Shown here: positions 21,901 to 30,421 of the stretch, piece by piece
Layout of the letters: each line of letters opens with the position of its first letter
How positions within the stretch are numbered: position 1 is the stretch's first letter
Assembly: GCF_017916325.1 (NCBI RefSeq)
Contig: NC_090142.1
Span: 465,001-529,000, forward strand
DNA: 64,000 bases
Source: Leishmania martiniquensis
Taxonomy: Eukaryota > Euglenozoa > Kinetoplastea > Trypanosomatida > Trypanosomatidae
Direction of reading: 5' to 3'
Notes under the pieces: model-generated
Seen by the model: only the letters and a program-made list of their open reading frames with translations
The model's database searches: none
Told to the model about the DNA's origin: nothing
Made by a program: the position numbers and the translations under genes

Positions 21901-24900
21901 CCGCTGCCGGTGGTGACGCTCCCGGTGCATCCTCACTCGATTGATTGGCTACGGTACACAGATGGTTGGGGTGCCCGTACACACGAGCAACACCCTGTGC
22001 GTCCTGCTGGGGCGACTACCGGCCTCCCTCCCGTTCCAGGCGGCATAGGGGGCGTCCCGATTCCGCCTCTTGCTCCCTTACATCCTCAGCCGTACCCTGG
22101 AGATGCTGGCACGGGCTCGTGGACCGGCATTATAGGCGCCGAGCACGCCTTGTCACCGACGTCGCCATTCTGCGGCGTGAGCGGCAAAGCAGCAGTGACC
22201 AGCTGGCTTGGCGCCGCTGCTTCGTTGCCGACCGTGTCTAAGCGAAGTAGCCCACTGCTAGTGCGCGCCACAACGAACAACAGCAGCAGCTTTTTTGCAT
22301 CGCCGACGACCCCGGCGCAGGGGTCCATACCGTGTGGGCTGATGGGCACCGGCACACTTGGGGCGCAAGTGGCGGCTTGGCAGCAGGCGCAGCTGCAGCA
22401 GGGGCTTCAGCCGTTGTTCGCCTCCTCCACCTTCCCGCAAAGCTCTGCCTACACCTCGCTGCAGCAGCACACACGGAAGGCGCAGGTGGCACAAACATTC
22501 AGCAGCGCGCTTTCCACCGCGGCGGGCGCGCAAGGCGGCGACATTGGGAGCAGCGAAACCGCTTCTCCATCGGCGGCGGCAGCGTTGAGCGGCGCTCAGC
22601 AGCGGCGCTCCCGCGGTGCGGCTGCCGCTGCGCCGGTCGCCGTACGCCATCACCTTGCTGCGCCCAGCGGGAACGCAGGCCATCACACCACCATGATGGC
22701 GGTGTCCGGGCCCGCGTCGGGCAGCGGTCGACTAAGCGACTCCATGCCTTGCTCCTACGCGGCCAGCGGTAAGCCAGCGTTGCATGTCAGCCGCTCTTTC
22801 GACCACAAGCGAACCTCAAACCTGGAGCACCACTCCCTCGGCACCTTAGAGAACTCTGTGCGCAGCGTCGGGTCCTCTCTGCTGGGCCTGCACAACAGTG
22901 CACCGCGCCTGCAATCTCGTTCGCTGCTGTGGCGCGAAGGCAGCACCACGAAGTCAAGCCACAACTCCATCGTGAACGCCGCAGCCGCCGCTGCTGCGAC
23001 CACCACGGCAGGTACAGATCCCGGTGTCAGTGGCATCAATGTCCCCGGTGGCCTGCAGGGCGTTGGCGGCGGGCTGCGATCTGTACAGCTGCGGCTAGAG
23101 GATGGCAAAATGTACCGCGATGTGATGGGGGTGGCTCTCTCGTTCGCGTCCTGTGCGTGGTACTGTCTTCACTCTTCGAAGCTGCACCAAGACAGCGTAG
23201 GCGGCACAGCAACGCTGGTAATGGGCTTGGGCGTCGCAGCAGCGAGCGCACCAGTAGCTCACGCCATAATGGCGCGCCAGATAGGCGGCAGCGGCAACGG
23301 CGCCGCGGCAGCGGCGCTTGCCGGAGGCCTGCCCTTCTCTACAGGGGCAGCGGTGGATCTCGGACTTCGTCAGCAACGAGATGGGCAACCGCCTACTTTA
23401 GCGGAAAGGGCTGCCGGCACAGCTTCCGGGCGCGGTGGTGGCGGGCCCTCTCTGCAGCCTGCGGGGAGGCGGTGGCACAAGGCCCCGAGCGGTACGCGCA
23501 GCGACGCCGTCTTCTGTGGCTGCAACGTGGTGGACAGCGATTTGCGCCGTGGGTACCTGATCCTCGAGATAACCATTAATGCAGCAGTGCTACCTCAGTC
23601 CTTCTGGTCGCCGCGGCTGTTGTTGGACGACAGCTACTGGGCCCACCTCATGAGCTGCTTCACTGGGCGCGATGACCGCCTTACGTTGGAGGATGAGCTA
23701 CACTTCATCTCCGAGGAGGATACCGACGACGACGACGCCCTCACTATCGGTGGCAGCAGCACTGACGGACACCAGTCGCCACTGAACGGCAGCGGCGGCC
23801 GGAGGTGGCGGGAGGCTGGCAGCGGGGGCAGTATGGCATCGTTGGCAGCCGCCGCAACTGTCGCCACAGGGGGCAGGGAGACGGGCGGCGGAACCTGCGG
23901 CGTCCCTGAGAGCGGTGGGGCTGGCGATGTGTACCACTTCCAGTCTGACTTCCGCCCGGCTGAGGTGTTCTGCCGCTCTCACAGTGGTATCACCGCGGAT
24001 GGGCGGACACTCATCATACCCACGCACGCCAACAGCGTTCACTTCCAATCGTCTGAGGAGATCCTCTTGCGCTTCAGCCCGCGATTGTTCGTGTCGACCG
24101 TGGACGAGGTTGGTGGGGGGGATCTCGATCAGCCTGGCCTCACAACGGTGACTTCGCCTAACCTTAGCGGCACAGTCACCACACAAGAGGAGGCACACAT
24201 CGCACGTCATTCACCGCACCGCGGGGGAGGAGGGGAGGGGCTCTCGAGTGTTGCTGCCGGTGTCGTGCCGACTGGGCGGCAGGGCGACTTGAAACACCTG
24301 GAGAAGAACGAGGAGGGGAGCTGCGAGCCGTCAGGGGCCACTGGCAGCGGCGCTGCAGTAAAAACGGCTACGACAGCCGCTACGGAAGACGGTGGAGCAT
24401 CAACGTCACCTCATACGCCCCGTCCCGGCGTGGTGGATGCCCCAGGCAAGAGGGGTGACGACAACGGCGTCTACCGCGAAGCGGCATCTCATGCGAAGAC
24501 GACGAAGAGCATAGATGCGGCTGCGCCATCACCGACGTCGTCTCACTCGGCTCCTGCGTCAGGCAGCGCGCGTGCTGGTGCAGAGGCGATGGAGACGGAG
24601 GCGGGTGGGATATGCGGGCGGGCCGAGTCTCAGGCGCAGCCGGCAGCTGTAAAGACCACTGCGCCAAGAAAGTTGCTTGATGCACCAGCAGACGGCACTG
24701 ATCCATCGACAAAGTCCGCGACGCAGTCATCCCGGCCTTGGCCTCGGCCTATGCTTCTGCGACTGACAGCGACCGTCACCAGTTCCCCCGTTTCGGCTAC
24801 AGGGGCACCGCCGTCGCCACTGCCTCTTCTCCGCGCGCACGCACTGCCCATAGCAGCGACCAGTCGTCAGGTAGGCAGTAGCATTGCTGGACCACCGGCG

Positions 24901-26628
24901 TCGTCGCCGACCCCGACGACCGTCATGCATTCAGCCGGGCAGTATCTCACACATAGCACGTGCCGCTACGACGAGGTGCCGCTGATGCCGGGCACCACAG
25001 TCACGGTGGGGTTCGTGCAGCTGCGCAACAGCTTACTCTTTGCCATCAAACCTATCGACCCCCTCCGGCACGGCTCTGAAGAGGAGCAACGCGAGGACGT
25101 GACGGCGCTGTCGCAGTCGGCGGAGAGCGTGAGCACCGCAACAGTGCTGCGCCGCCGCTGGCAGTGGAAGCACCCCGACATCGCTTCGGAGCCACCGCAT
25201 CTGGCGAGCTGGACGCGCCTTTGCACGTGCCGACTGCTGCCCTTGTACGGTGGCAAGCCAGCGTACCCACGCGAGGGATTCTACACCGTGTCGCCGCATC
25301 AGTACACCGTGACCAGCCCCGGCGGCAGCAGCGCCGACCCATCGGAGGAAAAAAAGCGCTTGCTAGAGTTTGTGCTGCAGCGGCTTCAACAGCAGTATCA
25401 GATCGTGGCGGACAGCCCGGGCCTCATCGCTGGCTCGCAGTGGCCGCGTGCTGACCCGTCGCCCAACACCCGGCTGGAGATGTCTCTCGGGCACCAGACG
25501 CACACGCTGAAGGTGGGCGAGACGGCGAAGACGATTTCGGTAACGCGCATGCTGCACAGGGGCATGTATAGCAATGGGCAGGTGACGCACATGCTGAGCT
25601 ACCGCTACCTGTTGTGGAACTATCTGACGGACGAGTTCACCACGTGTGAGGTTCACATGGAGGCCCAAGTTGGCGAGCGCAACGCTTTCCGGTGGGAGTC
25701 GCTGGATGGCTGGCTGCAGGAGCGGCCGAAGGCGTTTATTCCACGCGGCCCAGACGTCTGGCTGCGCTCGCGCGAGGTGGCCGTGGCGCTGCTTCCCGAG
25801 GACGCGGCGCACCCTCCGTCTTATGAGGACTTCTGCCGTTTCATCAGCTACAGGTTTTCGGTGCACCTCTCGCCGCAGGGCAAGGCAGTGTGGAGGAGAA
25901 AGGAGAGCGGTGTTACGCTTGACATCTCTGCAGCGATGCCCCTCACTTTCGCCGAGACTCCGCCGCTCATGGACGTGGCGCTCGTGCACGACAACCCGCT
26001 TGCTCTCGACACACGAAATGTCATTGACCGCGTCACGGGCCGCACCGTCGGCTTCGAGGTGCCTGTGCAGGAGCGCCTCATGAGTGTTGACATCAGCCTG
26101 CCACAGGAGTACAGCATCCACTGTTGCTATTTCCTGAAGGTGTCCTGGCTGGCATGCGCCGCCTCCATTGTCGTCGATTGGCTTGGCTCGTTCATCGCGA
26201 ACGCCGCGCGCTACCACTTCCACGCAGTTCCGTTGGGCTGCTACTACAACAGCCCCAAGGTGGAGTCGCTGACGGCGCACTACGACGTGGAGGCGTCGTC
26301 GCCGGAGGAGGAGCCGGCACTGCGTCGCGCGCTGGTTGAGCTGCTCATGACACCGGCCTACCAGTACTACCCGGACACGCCGGTAGTGACACGAAATTGC
26401 CGACTCGTGCACTTCAGCGGACTGTGCAGTGTGATTGTGCCGCCGAGCGCAACGACGGTGGCGCAGTGGTATCAGAACGCGTTTGTGCGGCAGGGCTCTG
26501 TGGAGCAGCTCGAGTTGTTGGCACACTTCAAGCGGGCGGTGGCATCGGCGCGGGAGCGGGTGGCAGACATGGCGGCTGGCTCTGTGTCTGCTGCTGGTGC
26601 GCCCCATTCGACCGCGGAGCACGTGTGA
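18940..26628 (+). CDS. IML1: Iml1/DEPDC5-like GATOR1 subunit, giant form
   Basis: The predicted protein is 2562 aa. Iml1/DEPDC5 is the Rag-GTPase-directed subunit of GATOR1, which represses TORC1 at the lysosome or vacuole when amino acids are low; that role here is inferred from family membership. Recognisable segments run in family order. Near residue 35 is SKAAFLFCPKNF, matching the 'nPk.F' start. About 339-390 has VEVTVANQYLSRSDMF. About 488-550 has NFQSLSPVHYILLELSCEMW then CVVFTGR, the most diagnostic block. About 708-790 has the CIDRNLTLCGH and GLYQVTNNL region, and near 847 EMPEWMTVFFFHSS. The C-terminal half resumes at about 2092 (TRLCTCRLLPLYGG), 2177 (RLEMSLGHQTHTLKV) and 2402 (SWLACAASIVVDWL). 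Between 860 and 2090 lies over 1000 residues of Ala/Gly/Ser-rich low complexity. I see no clear DEP domain. The start is the first in-frame ATG. Confidence 0.85.
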   Translation: MKGASLRRQQRHSHQPNASQGSDAPVSLVFRTHGDSLSKAAFLFCPKNFNLANPVSTAGSAAAAPSTSSPGSPSSVNGLPPLPGRHGNTASPQLAGSPEGRRFCSAASSSAAAESVQTLVEAIVELRPFFAQPVHQTHSVYSSGAGSNHNVTGLAPNSPLAGSTGDGTLSALGLTGRAASNSSVGAGSHVDLMALSPFVSPTSGGNFSGGGGGGEGGSAFSAAAAGGHSGMLGNSSLAGSPLLCGVSSAVTGATGAGSGAAGGGVAAGTNELCLRMHPSGGWICRAMAFNEKEVSHANGAISVNQSLTSKCALINEVAKGKIMARILSSYQDVHERYGLSHVEVTVANQYLSRSDMFLISEALRERILYEGEETHLCGFRIRVREMLQAVATSPHTPPNHAAMSAAPAALSGSFFGVNGLSAAAAPAGVSACSGPASPLAAGFGAGGNAVSMGAGFSGAAGAGSASVAGAVTNIRVGCGIVLPTTRINFQSLSPVHYILLELSCEMWETTMDGRIALTLAIRKFLSELLLKQLPKRKASPRICVVFTGRLRTAFRFGRHSDIFHVLELPRDLRSNVDIVEEIRMHCEALVDRVLREVQSAAWRQLEAEVRAYREAAVASYPRTCAAKSAGNAPANDGDVASIDPQSPREGERGKSGATTNATRQLPTASETLKGARGSGAVSAATAGAATTEAALDAYVRSRLQCIDGITAKQLFVHAKQSNTLEALSIVLERCTHHCIDRNLTLCGHAVTVVSAGKGLYQVTNNLVQIVCARLHDMGLEKVHVICVGRPPLHVTPLLEYTSHDDTLRSQYHLQSCVLSGAGVGVRGTAGGAPTQSLASGGVERYYEMPEWMTVFFFHSSLQHTSGGETVFELLPKECWQREHSVTAALRTLWPTPPQPHLQARQQQFRSPSVSALLPGGAGGDAGEEGGSASAGADAASSVRGRYEAATAATPMGYCRNRDVAAGEGSLTGGNPPLLIPGLGLRSYPLPVVTLPVHPHSIDWLRYTDGWGARTHEQHPVRPAGATTGLPPVPGGIGGVPIPPLAPLHPQPYPGDAGTGSWTGIIGAEHALSPTSPFCGVSGKAAVTSWLGAAASLPTVSKRSSPLLVRATTNNSSSFFASPTTPAQGSIPCGLMGTGTLGAQVAAWQQAQLQQGLQPLFASSTFPQSSAYTSLQQHTRKAQVAQTFSSALSTAAGAQGGDIGSSETASPSAAAALSGAQQRRSRGAAAAAPVAVRHHLAAPSGNAGHHTTMMAVSGPASGSGRLSDSMPCSYAASGKPALHVSRSFDHKRTSNLEHHSLGTLENSVRSVGSSLLGLHNSAPRLQSRSLLWREGSTTKSSHNSIVNAAAAAAATTTAGTDPGVSGINVPGGLQGVGGGLRSVQLRLEDGKMYRDVMGVALSFASCAWYCLHSSKLHQDSVGGTATLVMGLGVAAASAPVAHAIMARQIGGSGNGAAAAALAGGLPFSTGAAVDLGLRQQRDGQPPTLAERAAGTASGRGGGGPSLQPAGRRWHKAPSGTRSDAVFCGCNVVDSDLRRGYLILEITINAAVLPQSFWSPRLLLDDSYWAHLMSCFTGRDDRLTLEDELHFISEEDTDDDDALTIGGSSTDGHQSPLNGSGGRRWREAGSGGSMASLAAAATVATGGRETGGGTCGVPESGGAGDVYHFQSDFRPAEVFCRSHSGITADGRTLIIPTHANSVHFQSSEEILLRFSPRLFVSTVDEVGGGDLDQPGLTTVTSPNLSGTVTTQEEAHIARHSPHRGGGGEGLSSVAAGVVPTGRQGDLKHLEKNEEGSCEPSGATGSGAAVKTATTAATEDGGASTSPHTPRPGVVDAPGKRGDDNGVYREAASHAKTTKSIDAAAPSPTSSHSAPASGSARAGAEAMETEAGGICGRAESQAQPAAVKTTAPRKLLDAPADGTDPSTKSATQSSRPWPRPMLLRLTATVTSSPVSATGAPPSPLPLLRAHALPIAATSRQVGSSIAGPPASSPTPTTVMHSAGQYLTHSTCRYDEVPLMPGTTVTVGFVQLRNSLLFAIKPIDPLRHGSEEEQREDVTALSQSAESVSTATVLRRRWQWKHPDIASEPPHLASWTRLCTCRLLPLYGGKPAYPREGFYTVSPHQYTVTSPGGSSADPSEEKKRLLEFVLQRLQQQYQIVADSPGLIAGSQWPRADPSPNTRLEMSLGHQTHTLKVGETAKTISVTRMLHRGMYSNGQVTHMLSYRYLLWNYLTDEFTTCEVHMEAQVGERNAFRWESLDGWLQERPKAFIPRGPDVWLRSREVAVALLPEDAAHPPSYEDFCRFISYRFSVHLSPQGKAVWRRKESGVTLDISAAMPLTFAETPPLMDVALVHDNPLALDTRNVIDRVTGRTVGFEVPVQERLMSVDISLPQEYSIHCCYFLKVSWLACAASIVVDWLGSFIANAARYHFHAVPLGCYYNSPKVESLTAHYDVEASSPEEEPALRRALVELLMTPAYQYYPDTPVVTRNCRLVHFSGLCSVIVPPSATTVAQWYQNAFVRQGSVEQLELLAHFKRAVASARERVADMAAGSVSAAGAPHSTAEHV

Positions 26629-27467
26629 GCTACTAGCAGGGACGTCTGTGCGGTCCCCGGAGATGCGACCGCTGCTTATGGGCGATGGCATTTACGGCTC
26701 TCCGCTGGAAGCGTTGATGTTGACACCCGAAATAATGGTGGGGCGGGCGTAGCGGAGGGTCGATGAGGTACGACTGTGCGCCCGCAGGTGAGAGTGGGGA
26801 GGGGGGGATAGGAAGAAGCGATGCGAAGCGCGTGGACGATGTGTGTCGCCGGTGCTGTGCCGCTAATGAAGGGACATGCGTATGCCGACTGGAGGCCGAA
26901 GGCGGCTGATGCCGCTTGTGGGCCGACCAGCAGTGCCGGGGGGAGGTGCAGGCTCCTCATCTTACCCCTCCCTACCCCCATGTCCGGCCCGCACCCACCC
27001 TGTGCGTCAGCCTCCACCCCCCTCCCTCCCCCGTACCCCTCGTTCCCCACAAATGGGCCTGCGTCTCTGACCGGCGCACCAGTTCGACTGCTGTCGTCGC
27101 CGTCCTTTCCTCATCACCTCTCGCTCGCAATGGTGGGCCACTTCCGCCACTGCCACACGCGCACTTCTCTCTCTCTCCCGCACCCTCTGCTCCGTAGATG
27201 CACTCAGGCTTCCGGGGACACCCCTTCCCCCCTCTCTCTTCCCTTACATCCGGCTGTCCGAAGCGCTGTCTCCTGTTGCGCTAGCACGGTCGGCCCTCTG
27301 TGCGGCCTCTCCCGTGTTCCATCCCATCTCCTCATACATACGCGGCTCGGAAGGGCACTAAGCCCCTTCCCCTCCCTCTTCTTCTTCAGGTCGTGGTTAC
27401 CAAATTGCGTAGGCGCCCCCTACCTTCCGCCTTCGAGCCCCCATCTCCGCACCTGCGCTAACGAATC
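26629..27467. other. Short spacer before RSP9
   Basis: This 0.84-kb spacer has no gene. It is C-rich and becomes strongly T/C-rich towards the RSP9 acceptor. Confidence 0.7.
27361..27389 (+). promoter_or_regulatory. Candidate spliced-leader acceptor for RSP9
   Basis: CCCCTTCCCCTCCCTC followed by TTCTTCTTCAG is a textbook tract, with AG at 27388-27389. It leaves a 78-nt leader without an ATG before 27468. Confidence 0.65.
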
Positions 27468-28472
27468 ATGTCCGTCGCCAATGCTGAGTACCTCACGCTG
27501 ATCGGCAGCCGTCTCTCGGCAGCGGAGCAGACGGCGCTGCAGTGCTCGCTTCCCTTTTTGTCGCAACGCTACCGCGGCACGCCGATCCACCTTTGGGGGA
27601 AGGTCACTGGGGTCAAGGCGCACTACTGGGTTGCACAGGCTTTCCCGAACGGCGAGTTCGCGCCGTCGGTCAGCTTCTACAGCATCGACGGTGGAAGTAC
27701 TTGGACGATGCTCTCAGCGCTGACGGAAGAGCAAGTGCGTCTGTGCGAGGCCCTCCGTGGCCCCTACCAAGGTGTGCCGAGCTACGAGTACAAGATGCGT
27801 CACGATCTACCCCCCGAGACGGACGAGGCCGCCCTGACGATGCCGACCCCAGACGACGTTCTGAAGAAGGCCGAGGAGGATATCGTCGCTGCTCGTACCG
27901 CCGGCGACTCCAAGAGTGACGAAGACGAGGAGGAGACCGAGGAGGAAGAGGAGGAAGAGGAAGAGACCGAGGAGGATGGCGAGAGCGCCGCCGTACCTGC
28001 GCCGCGCAGGCGCACGGCCAAGTTCTGCATCCTTAGCGTTACCGAGGCAATGCGCCTAGCCCACTTTGTACAGGTGCATGATGCGGACTGCCGCTTGACG
28101 GTGCGCGGCATGTACGTCCTGCAAGACGGCGCGGCTGTCGGTGTGCGCAACAACACCTTTGGCGGACAGCCTCTGCATAACGCGAAGAAGCCGTCGTGCT
28201 ACGTCAAAATGGCGCGTGCGGGGAAGGAGGAGCGAAACCGTGTCCTCTACGGCCCCACATACAACCCGTACACGGACTTTCTGATGCCCATCACGGACGA
28301 TGCCCCGGCGGGTGTGTGGTCGGTCAAGTATAACGCAACGGCGAATGTTGTGGGCGTGCGCAACCTTTTCTACGAAGGCTCGCTTTTCTGGTACCGTCCG
28401 GATACACTAGAGTGTGGCCAGATCTACTGCGGCCCCGGCGAGCGCAACTTTGATGTGTGCTTCATGCTGTAG
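27468..28472 (+). CDS. RSP9: Radial spoke head protein 9 (RSP9/RSPH9)
   Basis: The predicted protein is 334 aa from the ATG at 27468. RSP9 is a structural protein of the flagellar radial spoke head, the T-shaped axonemal structure that signals from the central pair to dynein arms. Family features are RYRGTPIHLWGKVTG near residue 35, YWVAQAF near 52, the late motif GVRNLFYEGSLFWYRP, and the closing ERNFDVCFML. The protein is longer than human RSPH9 (about 276 aa) mainly because of an acidic insert at roughly residues 148-172, almost all Glu/Asp, followed by a basic PRRR. The insert is encoded by a purine-rich GAG/GAA run around 27915-27985. Trypanosomatid flagella contain radial spokes, so the assignment fits the biology. 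Confidence 0.92.
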   Translation: MSVANAEYLTLIGSRLSAAEQTALQCSLPFLSQRYRGTPIHLWGKVTGVKAHYWVAQAFPNGEFAPSVSFYSIDGGSTWTMLSALTEEQVRLCEALRGPYQGVPSYEYKMRHDLPPETDEAALTMPTPDDVLKKAEEDIVAARTAGDSKSDEDEEETEEEEEEEEETEEDGESAAVPAPRRRTAKFCILSVTEAMRLAHFVQVHDADCRLTVRGMYVLQDGAAVGVRNNTFGGQPLHNAKKPSCYVKMARAGKEERNRVLYGPTYNPYTDFLMPITDDAPAGVWSVKYNATANVVGVRNLFYEGSLFWYRPDTLECGQIYCGPGERNFDVCFML

Positions 28473-30070
28473 ACGGTTCCTCTGTAGGCGTGGCGCACCA
28501 GTCCGCGCGCGCGGTGCCAGGGGTGACGATGCGCGAGAGGAGGGGCGCCGGCTGCACGAGAGGGGAGAATCGTTACTGGTACTCTGAGATGGGCGCCCGT
28601 GCAGGTGCACGTGGTCAACCCGACGCCATCACCAGGGCCGTACGGAGTGTCATCCAATGAGAGCGCCAGAGCGAATGGGAGGGGTTGTTCCTGGTACACC
28701 TACTGCTCCGAGGAATGAAGGACTTGTGGCAGAATGCGCAGAGCAACGCAGAGCGCCGTGCGATTCACACACGCGCTTCGTCCCCGGGCTTCTTCTGTTT
28801 CCCTCCCCCCTCTCTCTGTCTCTCCCCTTTCTCTGCCATTTTTCATCTTTGCGCACTTTGAGGCAGCGCTGCTCTGAGGGTGCGCTTCTGTCCTCTCGCG
28901 CCTTCGTCGTCCCCGTCATATTCGCGCCCTGCTTTCCCTCTGCCGGCTCCACGCCACTTTCGCACCCGCGCATGCTGCTCTGCCGCCGCTCTGCGCTTCC
29001 AGTTGCGCATGCGTCGCTGAGCACAAGCGAGGAGTGCTTGGCCGTAGCGGTAGTGGCCGGCTGCAGCTGCGCCGATGTACATAATGCCTGTCCGAGGGTG
29101 AAGCCACAGAAGAAGAACGCTGCGGATCGGCACAGCAGCTTCGTCTGCGTGCGTGCCTCTTTCGCGGTTCTCACGCCCTCCCCCTCCGTAGCCTTTCCCA
29201 CTGCTGCCCTCCTCTCCAGCTGTGAACGCGCCAGCTCTCCTGCATTGCAGTGCGTACCCATGTTTCGTGAGCACACGTGCCGTCTCGGGGAGGCGGATAG
29301 TGGCAGCGGACTTGGGCAAGGGGCAGCAGAAGAACCACCGCAGCGAGAAAAGCGGCCGGAGAATGGCGTAGAGTGTGTGTGTGTGCGTGTGTGTGGCGCG
29401 TCCCTGACACCTGAGACCGAAGCGGGGACGCCCCCCCTTCCTTGCCATGTCCTGTGCGTCTTCGCCCGCACTGCAAAGAGAGCGCCAGAGGCCGGAGCTA
29501 CTTCGATTTGATCCCTCTCTGTGGTGTTGTCCGATGGCGGCGCCAACCCTTTCTGCCCTCGCGCGCAGGGGCATCTCTGCCCATTACGGCTTCAAACCTC
29601 AGGATGGGCAAGGCGGGCCATCATGGACATGAAGGGAAGGGGAGTGGATATCGTTGCCATGGCTCGCCCCCTCTCAGGGTCTCTGACCTTCTCCTCCTCT
29701 TACTAACGCCCATCTCTCCGCTCTCTCCACCTCATTGAATGCTCATCTCTATTGTGCTCCGTTTCAACGCGCTCGCTTCGGTACAGATCGGGCAACAGAC
29801 GCGGCGCTCCTTCAGCTGCTTTCATCGAATCGGCTTACAAGTGCTGCTCTCTTCCTCTTCCCCTCCCCCACTCCCCATCATCGCAGAGCCTCGCTGCTCT
29901 CCTCATCGACTCGGCTCGCTGAAAGCGCGTGCGCAGACAGAAACGCTCACGGCCGGCTGTGTGTGTGAGAGATAGAGTGTGTGTGTGTGAGAAGGCGCCT
30001 GACGTGGAGCGATTTTATCTTGTTTCGCTGCCTGCCCTGAGCTCCTCCGTTGCTCGTGTTTACGTTAACG

Positions 30071-30118
30071 CACACACATATATCTATCTATCTATCTAGA
30101 TATATATAGATATATATT
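30071..30118. repeat. CA / (TCTA)4 / AT-rich microsatellite
   Basis: A short CA run is followed by four TCTA copies (30083-30098) and an alternating AT stretch containing TAGATATATA. It is nearly devoid of G+C in a GC-rich chromosome. Partial self-complementarity centres on TCTAGA. Confidence 0.85.
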
Positions 30119-30297
30119 TCAGGCCGCGCGATTGGCTTCTGGGAAAGGGTGAAGGCGACTGCATGGTGGGGCACATCGGTGCATTGGTGTCTGGGTGGGG
30201 CCTGAGAGTCTGACGCTCGAGGCTTTACTGGTGCGTCATTGACCGATCTTCCTCTGAAGCCTTTGCCCTCTCCAGCTCTCGGGAGCTCTGCACCTGC

Positions 30298-30357
30298 ATG
30301 CGCAATCGCACTGTGCGACTGTATCTCGCGTGCTATTCGCGCTGCCGTTTCGCATAG
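30298..30357 (+). other. Upstream ORF, 19 codons, in leader of the PA200-like gene
   Basis: The ATG at 30298 opens a 19-codon frame ending in TAG at 30355-30357, out of frame with the main start at 30422. It belongs to the mRNA only if trans-splicing uses an AG upstream, for example 30274-30275. If the acceptor is the AG at 30356-30357 it is excluded. Confidence 0.4.
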
Positions 30358-30421
30358 CTCTCATTCGGTCGGTCAGTCGCGCGCTCTCGATCTCTGCATC
30401 CGCCTCGTCCACCACGATCCA

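Larger units (their letters stand above)
28473..30421. other. Spacer between RSP9 and the PA200-like gene
   Basis: The 1.95-kb spacer contains mirrored open frames on both strands (28657-29511 plus, 28650-29546 minus). Both run over pyrimidine-rich sequence and have no coding character. Visible elements are TG runs near 29370-29390 and 29960-29990, and a CA/TCTA/AT microsatellite at 30071-30118. A 19-codon upstream ORF is at 30298-30357. Confidence 0.6.

Noticed and set aside
28650..29546. Mirrored frames of 284 codons (+) and 298 codons (-) after RSP9
   Set aside because: They overlap on opposite strands in pyrimidine-rich sequence, with Ser/Cys/Pro- or Arg-rich low-complexity translations and no recognisable motif. 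Both look like GC-bias by-products.
30239..30421. N-terminal extension of the PA200-like frame from a TTG
   Set aside because: It has no in-frame ATG and covers likely leader sequence; the first in-frame ATG is 30422.
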